DNA from: Pseudomonadota bacterium
Lineage (GTDB): Bacteria; Pseudomonadota; Alphaproteobacteria; Acetobacterales; Acetobacteraceae
DNA: 6,867 bases
Direction: 5' to 3'
NCBI GenBank assembly: GCA_021808185.1
Contig: JAKBCB010000193.1
Span: forward strand, 1 to 6,867
Positions 1 through 4,676 of this stretch are shown piece after piece. A program made the position numbers and the translations under genes. The notes beneath the pieces are model-generated. The model saw only the letters and a list, made by a program, of their open reading frames with translations, was not told where the DNA came from and searched no databases. Within the stretch, counting starts at the first letter, position 1. Each line of letters begins with the position of its first letter.

Positions 1-476
1 ATCAGCGTGAACAGGCGGCGCGCGGTTTCGAAGTCGATGGCGACCTTGCCGCGCAGGCGCGCGATCATCAGCTCCGCCCCTTCGTTGTGCAGGCCGCGCC
101 GGCCCATGTCGATGGCCTGGATGCGCTCCTCGCGCCCCTCCTGCACGGCGAGCACATGGCTCTCGACCAGCAGTTGATAGTCCTTGATGAGCGAACGGAA
201 GGGGCCGAGAGCGAGGACGATGGCCGCGATCGGTGAGTCGTCCATCCGGCGGATGTCGAACACCAGCCGCCCCTCCTGGATCGACAGCCGCAGCGCGTAT
301 GGGCCGGGCGGGTGCCCCGCGGGGGCGAAGTGGTTTTCCGACTGGAGATCGGCCACCGCTTGCGCGCGGTCAGCCTCCAGCGTCGGCGAGAGACGGGTGA
401 GCGCCTCGCCTTCCAGCGTGATCCGGGCCAGACGCGCCTCGGCCGAGGCCGCCGGGGCGCGCGCGTCCGTGGTCAT
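1..476 (-). CDS. UPF0262 family protein (3' end cut by window edge)
   Basis: The reading frame gives 158 residues and runs off the left edge; family members are about 160 aa, so only a few residues are missing. The family signature is clear: ENHFAPAG (residues 47-54), GPYALRLSIQEGRLVFDI (58-75), PFRSLIKDY (92-100) and the most conserved block, AIDMGRRGLHNEGAELM (121-137), then KVAIDFETARRLFTL at the edge. The biochemical function of UPF0262 is unknown. No signal peptide or membrane segment is visible, so it is probably cytoplasmic. The ATG overlaps the stop of the DUF983 gene (ATGA), which suggests translational coupling; I see no strong Shine-Dalgarno. From memory, this family often lies near hisD and a low-molecular-weight phosphatase gene in alphaproteobacteria; that would be beyond the left edge and cannot be checked here. 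Family call is firm, function unknown. Confidence 0.93.
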   Translation of the reverse strand, partial: MTTDARAPAASAEARLARITLEGEALTRLSPTLEADRAQAVADLQSENHFAPAGHPPGPYALRLSIQEGRLVFDIRRMDDSPIAAIVLALGPFRSLIKDYQLLVESHVLAVQEGREERIQAIDMGRRGLHNEGAELMIARLRGKVAIDFETARRLFTL

Positions 477-835
477 TCGTCGTCGCCGGACTTCAACATT
501 CCGAGCTTGAGCATCAGCCCGACCGTGGCCCCCTTGATCGGCCGCAGCAGGCCGAGCGTGAGGCCCAGCGTCAGCGGCAGCCAGATGGCGGCGTGCACCC
601 ATAGCGGCGGCTCGTAAGCGCGTTCCAGGCTCCACATGGCGGGGATGATGATGTGGCCGACCACGACGATGGTGAAGTACGGCGGCGCGTCATCGGCGCG
701 GGCGAGGCCGAGCGGCGCGCCGCAGTTGGCGCAGACCGGCACCACCTTGAGGTAGCCGCTGAACAGCTTGCCCTTGCCGCAGGACGGGCAGCACATGCGC
801 AAGCCGCGCCCGAGGGCCACCGGCAGCGACGGCAC
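473..835 (-). CDS. DUF983 family zinc-ribbon membrane protein
   Basis: From the GTG at 835 the product is 120 aa. It has a zinc-ribbon-like pair of motifs, CPSC near residues 16-19 and CANC near 35-38, with GKGKLFSGYLKVV between. Two hydrophobic helices follow: YFTIVVVGHIIIPAMWSL (about 53-70) and LWVHAAIWLPLTLGLTLGLL (about 78-97), separated by the family motif AYEPP. The ending LLRPIKGATVGL is also typical. The role of DUF983 is unknown; it is an inner-membrane protein. The start is uncertain. The frame stays open upstream to a TTG at 982, but the extra 49 residues have no family counterpart, use less GC-biased codons and begin inside a hairpin. The GTG at 835 gives the usual N-terminal length of about 15 residues before the first Cys, though no good ribosome binding site precedes either; an ATG at 796 is also possible. 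The stop overlaps the UPF0262 start by 4 nt. Confidence 0.85.
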   Translation of the reverse strand: MPSLPVALGRGLRMCCPSCGKGKLFSGYLKVVPVCANCGAPLGLARADDAPPYFTIVVVGHIIIPAMWSLERAYEPPLWVHAAIWLPLTLGLTLGLLRPIKGATVGLMLKLGMLKSGDDE

Positions 836-923
836 CGACCATGCGACCGGTGAGAGAAGACGATCCGGCTGCCACCGGATAGGAGACTGGTCGGTCAGGG
901 GATTGGCCTTTGCTGAAGGGGCC

Positions 924-954
924 AGAAGGCGCCCAGAGAAGCTCCGAGCCTTCT
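924..954. repeat. 7-bp inverted repeat with a 17-nt loop
   Basis: AGAAGGC at 924-930 is the exact reverse complement of GCCTTCT at 948-954. On the minus strand it lies about 90 nt upstream of the likely DUF983 start. No T-run follows on either strand, so it does not look like a terminator. It could be a weak RNA hairpin in the leader, or chance. Confidence 0.35.
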
Positions 955-971
955 TCTTGGGCGGCGTGGCG

Positions 972-996
972 GTGCGGATCAAGGGGAGATCCGCAC
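972..996. repeat. Perfect 9-bp hairpin with a 7-nt loop
   Basis: GTGCGGATC at 972-980 pairs perfectly with GATCCGCAC at 988-996 around the loop AAGGGGA (981-987). The TTG that could be taken as the DUF983 start (980-982) sits at the stem-loop boundary, which argues against that start. There is no T-tract on either side. It may be a leader hairpin, an operator, or a copy of a dispersed intergenic repeat; the window alone cannot tell. Confidence 0.6.
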
Positions 997-1170
997 GGCA
1001 GCCCTTCCGCTGGCGTCTGGGTGGCGGTTTGTCCTGCGCTGGGCGGCGCGGAGGGGCCCCGGCCTCACCGGATCTTGCGGCGAGGCCGGACGCGGGAGCG
1101 GAGATTTTTCCGCGTGGCCGTGGGGTGAGCCTGTCCCTCGGCGGAGGTCAACATACGGAAAGACGATGAA

Positions 1171-1190
1171 CGCGCCGTAAAGCCGGCGCG
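1171..1190 (-). terminator. Possible terminator after the 65-aa gene
   Basis: CGCGCCG (1171-1177) and CGGCGCG (1184-1190) form a perfect 7-bp GC stem around a 6-nt loop. It begins 13 nt past the stop codon at 1204 on the minus strand. The following minus-strand sequence is only moderately T-rich (TTCATCGTCTTT), so intrinsic termination would be weak. The position fits the end of the amidohydrolase/small-protein transcript. Confidence 0.4.
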
Positions 1191-1203
1191 CCGATCCGGC
1201 CGG

Positions 1204-1401
1204 TCAGGCGAGCACGTTGACCTGCTTGCCGCCGGTGCCGCTGGCGGCGGCGGCGGTGCTGGTGCTGTCCGGTGCCGCCGATGTGCTGCCGTCGCTGTCG
1301 CCGTCGCGGTCCCTGCCGCGCGCGGCGGCCTGGGTTGACGTCGCGCTTTGCGGTGTCACAGGGGAAGGTGTGTGGCTGGTGGAAACGCTGCCGATCTGCA
1401 T
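1204..1401 (-). CDS. 65-aa low-complexity hypothetical protein with an Asp-rich motif
   Basis: The product is 65 aa, starting MQIGSVSTS. Residues 5-27 are rich in Ser, Thr and Pro; RGRDRDGDSDGS follows at 28-39; then a Ser/Ala/Thr/Gly stretch and the end KQVNVLA. The DRDGDSDG segment resembles calcium-binding Asp loops of the DxDxDG type, but one short loop is not proof of metal binding. No signal peptide or membrane helix is visible and the protein is probably disordered. The start was chosen because AAGGA lies 7 nt upstream; an in-frame ATG at 1425 would add 8 residues but has no ribosome binding site. The gene is 115 nt downstream of the amidohydrolase and in the same direction, so co-transcription is possible. 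I recall similar short Ser/Asp-rich hypothetical proteins in proteobacteria but know no function. It could be a chance frame, but the start signal favours a gene. Confidence 0.62.
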   Translation of the reverse strand: MQIGSVSTSHTPSPVTPQSATSTQAAARGRDRDGDSDGSTSAAPDSTSTAAAASGTGGKQVNVLA

Positions 1402-1408
1402 GGTGGAA

Positions 1409-1413
1409 TCCTT
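1409..1413 (-). promoter_or_regulatory. Ribosome binding site of the 65-aa gene
   Basis: On the minus strand AAGGA lies 7 nt before the ATG at 1401. This selects the MQIGS start over the upstream in-frame ATG at 1425 and is the main evidence that this small frame is translated. Confidence 0.6.
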
Positions 1414-1516
1414 CAGGGGAGACATGCGGGATTTTCCCACGCTTCGCCGGCGCGACCGGCACATGCCCATAATGCCGCGCGAAGGGTTACCGGATCGTGC
1501 AGAGCACGCAGCCCGG

Positions 1517-2878
1517 CTACACCGATTGGCGCGGAACGAACTTCCCCGCACCGGGCGCGCCGCAGACCCGCGCGCCGTCCCAGATCGTCTCCCCGCGCAG
1601 CACGGTGGCGGCCACACGCGCGCGCATCGCGCGCCCGTGATAGGGCGACCAGCGCATGTCCTCGCGATCGACGATCTCGGCCTCGTCGAAGCGGAACGAT
1701 CCGCGTTCCAGCACCAGCAGGTCGCAATCGGCGCCGAGGCGCAGCGCGCCCTTCTTCGGGAACAGCCCGTGCATCCGGGCGCTGCGTTCGGCGCAGTATG
1801 TCGCCATCAGGATGGGCGACAGGCCGCGTTCGTCGAGCAGTGTGTACATGAGCGGCGCGAAACTCTGTAGCCCGGTGAGACCGGCAGCGTTGGCGAAGAT
1901 GTCCGGCAGCGTCTTGCGCGCCAGCGGCCATGGCGCGTGGTCGGTCGAGATGTAGGCAATCTGGTCGGCCAGCAGTGCTTGCCACATGCGCTCGACCTCG
2001 GCGGCGGTACGGAATGGCGGGTTGCATTTGCCGCGTCCGCCAAGGCGGACGAGATCCTCCTCCGTCATGCACAGATATTGAATGCAGGCCTCGCCGGTGG
2101 CGGCCCCACCCATCGCGCGGAAGGCGGCGGCGATCTCGAAGCCGCGCGCGAGCGAGGAATGCGCGATGTGGACATGCGCGCCGGTGGCAAGGCCGAGTTC
2201 GAAGATTTCCAGATCGGCCATGGTCTCGGCGAGCGGCGGGCGGGTGCGGGCGTGCTCGATCGGCTGCGTCCGGCCGGCGGCGCGCGCGGCGGCGGTGAGC
2301 TGCTCGACCAGTTCCTGATCCTCGTTGTGCACCGCGACGGGCAGGCCGGTGCGCGCGATGGCGGCGAAGGCGGCATGCATCGTCGGATGGTCGATGCGCG
2401 GGAAGCGCACCGCGTCGTACTCATAAGTGGAGAGCTTGAAGGCGCTCACGCCGCCGGCGGCGAGACCGGCGATGGCGTCCACCCCGCCATGCTTGCGGAT
2501 GGTGCCATACAGCGCGACATCGACATGGGCGGTTGCATCCACCACCGCGATCTTGCGCGCGAGCACCGCCTCGTCCGTCACCGGTTCGGGCACGTCGTAC
2601 GGCATATCGACAACGGTGGTGACGCCGCCGGCGGCGGCGCAGCGCGTGGCGGACTCGATGCCCGCCCAGCCGGTGTGCGACGATGTGTGCATGTGCCCAT
2701 CGACGAGACCGGGCAGGATCAGGCGGCCGGCATGGTCGATGACGGTGTGCGCGGGTGGCGCCGCGCCGATGCCGATGGCGGCGATGCGGCCCGCGCGTTC
2801 GGCGATCCAGCCATCGCGCAGGATCTCCGTGCCGGTGACGATGTCGCCGCGAAAGACGCTCGCGAATGCTTCGGACAT
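1517..2878 (-). CDS. Cyclic amidohydrolase (dihydroorotase/allantoinase/hydantoinase family)
   Basis: The product is 453 aa, the normal length for the family. It hydrolyses a cyclic amide or imide ring with a binuclear metal centre in a TIM barrel. All expected ligands are visible: H62 and H64 in DGHMHTSS, K148 in SAFKLST (the lysine carboxylated in relatives), H184 in VAVHNEDQE, H240 in HIAHSS, and the catalytic D313 in ISTDHAPW. The N-terminal composite beta domain (GDIVTGTEILRDGWIAERAGRIAAIG) and the C-terminal KKGALRLGADCDLLVLE return to this domain are typical. The start at 2878 has GGAG 7 nt upstream and gives the usual N-terminus; an in-frame ATG at 3046 would add 56 residues of unlikely sequence across the intergenic dyads. 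The substrate is unknown: dihydroorotate, allantoin, hydantoins or another ring are possible, and no pyrimidine or purine gene is nearby. It is probably cytoplasmic. It is transcribed away from the histone-like gene. Confidence 0.9.
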   Translation of the reverse strand: MSEAFASVFRGDIVTGTEILRDGWIAERAGRIAAIGIGAAPPAHTVIDHAGRLILPGLVDGHMHTSSHTGWAGIESATRCAAAGGVTTVVDMPYDVPEPVTDEAVLARKIAVVDATAHVDVALYGTIRKHGGVDAIAGLAAGGVSAFKLSTYEYDAVRFPRIDHPTMHAAFAAIARTGLPVAVHNEDQELVEQLTAAARAAGRTQPIEHARTRPPLAETMADLEIFELGLATGAHVHIAHSSLARGFEIAAAFRAMGGAATGEACIQYLCMTEEDLVRLGGRGKCNPPFRTAAEVERMWQALLADQIAYISTDHAPWPLARKTLPDIFANAAGLTGLQSFAPLMYTLLDERGLSPILMATYCAERSARMHGLFPKKGALRLGADCDLLVLERGSFRFDEAEIVDREDMRWSPYHGRAMRARVAATVLRGETIWDGARVCGAPGAGKFVPRQSV

Positions 2879-2885
2879 GATGCTG

Positions 2886-2889
2886 CTCC
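2886..2889 (-). promoter_or_regulatory. Ribosome binding site of the amidohydrolase gene
   Basis: GGAG on the minus strand lies 7 nt before the ATG at 2878. It supports this start rather than the in-frame ATG at 3046. Confidence 0.55.
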
Positions 2890-2951
2890 AGGCTGACACG
2901 GCGGCGACGCGGGCCGCGTGCGGAATCGTAAACCGTGCAACGTGGCGCGCG

Positions 2952-2988
2952 GTGCATTTTTCTGCGCGCGCGGAAGCAAGAAATGCAC
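2952..2988. promoter_or_regulatory. Operator-like dyad GTGCATTT-N21-AAATGCAC
   Basis: GTGCATTT (2952-2959) and AAATGCAC (2981-2988) are exact reverse complements separated by 21 nt. Inside is a second, off-centre near-palindrome, TTCTGCGCGCGCGGAA (2960-2975), symmetric at 14 of 16 positions. The dyad ends 8 nt before the plus-strand TTGACA box and lies 74-110 nt upstream of the amidohydrolase start, a good place for a regulator of either gene. AT-rich arms in such GC-rich DNA make chance less likely. No cognate regulator is encoded in the window. Confidence 0.42.
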
Positions 2989-2996
2989 TGTTGTTG

Positions 2997-3026
2997 TTGA
3001 CATCGGTACGCAAGAGAGCGGATAGC
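2997..3026 (+). promoter_or_regulatory. Candidate sigma-70-type promoter for the histone-like gene
   Basis: A perfect -35 box TTGACA (2997-3002) is followed after 18 nt by GATAGC (3021-3026), which matches TATAAT at only 3 of 6 positions. Transcription would start near 3033, leaving a leader of about 200 nt before the GTG at 3236. The -35 is good and the -10 poor; alphaproteobacterial promoters are often weak at -10. Confidence 0.35.
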
Positions 3027-3031
3027 GGAGT

Positions 3032-3047
3032 CATGGCTGCAACCATG
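3032..3047. promoter_or_regulatory. 16-nt near-palindrome CATGGCTGCAACCATG
   Basis: The site is symmetric at 14 of 16 positions (CATGG-C-TGCA-A-CCATG). It lies just after the candidate -10 box of the histone-like gene, where a bound repressor would block initiation. A direct tandem of CGATTCG follows at 3048-3061. The site is also consistent with a short RNA hairpin at the start of the leader (5-bp stem, 6-nt loop). Confidence 0.35.
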
Positions 3048-3220
3048 CGATTCGCGATTCGTCAAGGCCGCATTCGCCCCGCATGGCGACTAGAAGGTTT
3101 CGCTCTGTGCCGGGCCGGCGATGGGCTGGTGCCGGCGGGTGTTGCCGATACCGCGCGCATCGCGCCGGAACCTTCGTCCGCGGCCGCGCGCATGACGATC
3201 GAGATCCATTCACGGCAGAT

Positions 3221-3226
3221 AGGGAG
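3221..3226 (+). promoter_or_regulatory. Ribosome binding site of the histone-like gene
   Basis: AGGGAG ends 9 nt before the GTG at 3236. It decides the start: the in-frame ATG at 3083 would add 51 residues of quite different composition with no such site. Confidence 0.65.
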
Positions 3227-3235
3227 AAGCCGGAC

Positions 3236-3982
3236 GTGAGCAACGACGACAGCAACAGCGACCAGCCGCGCGCACAGGCGCTGGCGGTACGCGCGACGAC
3301 ACGGCGTGCGAGCGGGACCGGGACGCGCGCGGCGCGCGGCACCGGTGCGCGCAAGGCCACCACGAAGGCGGCGCCGCGCGCGGCGAAGCCGGCGGGCAAA
3401 TCGGCGAAGGCGGCCAAGCCCGCGAAGGCGAAGACCCGGGCGGCGGCAACGAAGACCGCCGCGAAGAAGGCGCCGGCGCGCAAGCCCGCGGCGAAGAAGG
3501 CCGCCGCGGCAAAGAAGCCGGCGGCGCGCAAGACGGCGACCAAGGCCGCCGCCAAGACGACACGCGCCGCCAAGCCGGCGGCCAAGCGCGCCAGCGCCGC
3601 GAAGCCCGCCGCCCGCAAGGCGGCACCGAAGCGCGCCGCCGCCGCGACGAAAACCGCTGCCCGCAAGACCGCCCCCCGCAAGACCGCCGCCGCGAAGCCG
3701 GCGACGCGCAAGGCGGCGGCCAAGCCGGCGAAGGCAACGAGCGCCCGCGCCAAGGCCAGCACCACCGCGCGCAAGGCGGCGCCGAAGCCGGCGGCGAAGA
3801 AAGCCGCTGTCACCGCGCGCAAGCCCGCCAAGCGCGTGCAGGCCGCCGCGCCGGCACAAGCCGCGATGCCGACGCCCGCGGCGCCGAAGGTACGCCGCCC
3901 GCGCAAGGTCGCCGTGGTGGAGACCGCGGCGCCCGCGCCCGAGCCCATCAGTGAAGCGCCGGCGGCGCCCACCGAGTCCTGA
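3236..3982 (+). CDS. Histone H1-like Lys/Ala/Pro-rich protein
   Basis: The product is 248 aa starting from GTG. A short acidic, polar head (SNDDSNSDQ, residues 2-10) is followed by a long basic core of degenerate KPAAKK/RKTA/KAAP-type units, then a Pro/Ala tail with a few Glu (229-248). Residues 10-228 contain no Asp or Glu, and the protein has no Cys, His or aromatic residue. This is the makeup of eukaryotic histone H1 tails and of bacterial proteins such as AlgP and Hc-type nucleoid proteins. It probably binds nucleic acid through charge, without a fixed fold, and may compact DNA or affect transcription. No globular DNA-binding domain is present. It is divergent from the amidohydrolase and convergent with otnC, so it is transcribed alone. 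Similarity of this kind reflects composition, so common ancestry with histone H1 or AlgP cannot be claimed. Confidence 0.85.
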   Translation: MSNDDSNSDQPRAQALAVRATTRRASGTGTRAARGTGARKATTKAAPRAAKPAGKSAKAAKPAKAKTRAAATKTAAKKAPARKPAAKKAAAAKKPAARKTATKAAAKTTRAAKPAAKRASAAKPAARKAAPKRAAAATKTAARKTAPRKTAAAKPATRKAAAKPAKATSARAKASTTARKAAPKPAAKKAAVTARKPAKRVQAAAPAQAAMPTPAAPKVRRPRKVAVVETAAPAPEPISEAPAAPTES

Positions 3983-3990
3983 GACCACTC

Positions 3991-4021
3991 GCCGGTGCGG
4001 CGCGCTTCGCGCCGCGCCGGC
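3991..4021. terminator. Strong hairpin shared by convergent genes
   Basis: Positions 3991-4004 (GCCGGTGCGGCGCG) pair with 4008-4021 over 14 bp (13 Watson-Crick and one G-T) around a 3-nt CTT loop. It starts 8 nt after the histone-like stop and lies 22 nt beyond the otnC stop on the other strand, so it can end both transcripts. On the plus strand only GGTTTCG follows, so it lacks a true T-run, as is common in GC-rich genomes. Confidence 0.7.
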
Positions 4022-4043
4022 GGTTTCGCCTTGGCTGCCGCCT

Positions 4044-4676
4044 TTAGCCGAACGTCTTCAGCAAATCGTCCACCTGCGGCGTGGTCAGCAAGCGCGGTGA
4101 CGTGCCGCGCAGCAGCAGGAACAGCTTGGCCGCCTCTTCCAATTCCTCGGCGGCGTACACCGCATCCGACAGCGACCTGCCGGACACCACCGGCCCGTGA
4201 TTGGCCAGCAGCACGGCGCGCGCGTCGCGTGCCGCAGCACGGATCGCCGGCTCCATCGCCGCGTCGCCCGGCCGGTAGTACGGCACGATCGGCATGGTGC
4301 GCCCGACGCGCATGACGAAGTACGGCGTCAACGGCGGGATCGGGTTGGCCTCGTTCACGTTGGGCAGGCAGGCGATGGCGGTGGCCATCGTGGAGTGCAG
4401 ATGCACCACCGCCATCGCGGTCGGGCGCGCCATGTAGAAGGCGCGGTGCATGAACACTTCCTTCGACGGCTTGTCGCCGCCGACATGGTGGAACCCCAGA
4501 TCGAGCTTGGACAGCCGCGCCGGATCCAGCCGGCCGAGCGAAGAGTTCGTCGGCGTGATCAGATAGCCGTCCTCAAGCTTGACGCTGATGTTGCCGGCCG
4601 AGCCGACGGAATAGCCGCGCTGGAACAGGCTCGCGGCGTGCGCCACCAGCAGCGCGCGGGTTTCGTTCTCGGTCAT
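4044..4676 (-). CDS. otnC: 3-oxo-tetronate 4-phosphate decarboxylase (class II aldolase/adducin family)
   Basis: The product is 210 aa, full length for the family. OtnC decarboxylates 3-oxo-tetronate 4-phosphate to dihydroxyacetone phosphate, the last step in breakdown of four-carbon sugar acids such as L-threonate and D-erythronate. Visible features are the phosphate-binding loop GSAGNIS (25-31), the second loop TPTNSSLGRL (41-50), the catalytic Glu E73 in PSKEVFMH, and the metal ligands H92 and H94 (VVHLHST) and H160 (LLANHGPVV). The ending YAAEELEEAAKL is typical. The ATG overlaps the otnK stop (ATGA), and GGAGG lies 4 nt upstream inside the last otnK codons. The adjoining kinase makes exactly the substrate needed, which separates this call from fuculose- or ribulose-phosphate aldolases of the same fold. 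It is cytoplasmic and uses a divalent metal. The exact sugar acid is not shown by the sequence. Confidence 0.9.
   Translation of the reverse strand: MTENETRALLVAHAASLFQRGYSVGSAGNISVKLEDGYLITPTNSSLGRLDPARLSKLDLGFHHVGGDKPSKEVFMHRAFYMARPTAMAVVHLHSTMATAIACLPNVNEANPIPPLTPYFVMRVGRTMPIVPYYRPGDAAMEPAIRAAARDARAVLLANHGPVVSGRSLSDAVYAAEELEEAAKLFLLLRGTSPRLLTTPQVDDLLKTFG

Larger units (their letters stand above)
836..1203. other. Non-coding stretch upstream of the DUF983 gene
   Basis: About 370 nt between the likely DUF983 start and the stop of the 65-aa gene. The DUF983 frame is open on the minus strand through much of it, but there is no ATG, no ribosome binding site and no recognisable protein. It holds several inverted repeats (924-954, 972-996, 1171-1190). 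The DUF983 promoter should lie here; I see no convincing -35/-10 pair on the minus strand, only an isolated TTGACC at 1151-1146 without a matching -10. No tRNA or known structured RNA is recognisable. Confidence 0.5.
2879..3235. other. Divergent intergenic region, amidohydrolase versus histone-like gene
   Basis: These 357 nt separate the two divergent start codons and should hold both promoters. The part at 2930-3060 is less GC-rich than the rest of the window and carries a TTGACA box, a long dyad, a 16-nt near-palindrome (3032-3047) and a 7-bp tandem repeat (CGATTCG twice, 3048-3061). The part at 3062-3235 is GC-rich and would be the 5' untranslated leader of the histone-like gene. It includes GCCGGC at 3114-3119 and 3131-3136, which could pair. 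I see no credible gene inside. Confidence 0.6.

Noticed and set aside
1098..1113. Short inverted repeat GCGGA/TCCGC around an A/T-rich loop in the DUF983 leader
   Set aside because: A 5-bp stem is expected by chance in such GC-rich DNA, and nothing around it supports a function.
1496..1508. Small hairpin CGTGC-AGA-GCACG just after the amidohydrolase stop
   Set aside because: Only a 5-bp stem with no T-run on the minus strand; too weak to call a terminator.
1937..2896. Long plus-strand frames opposite the amidohydrolase
   Set aside because: They are antisense shadows, a common result of high GC content; the minus-strand product has all family motifs.
3083..3235. Earlier ATG start for the histone-like protein
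   Set aside because: The added 51 residues differ in composition (aromatic, Cys, His, acidic) and there is no ribosome binding site, whereas AGGGAG precedes the GTG at 3236.
3340..3840. Apparent repeat array that could be mistaken for CRISPR or satellite DNA
   Set aside because: The repeats are short, irregular and codon-phased within a single open frame; there are no constant-length spacers.
3031..3972. Long minus-strand frame opposite the histone-like gene (313 aa, Ala/Leu/Arg-rich)
   Set aside because: It is the mirror of the Lys/Ala/Pro codon pattern on the plus strand, has no family features, and would also cover the intergenic dyads.
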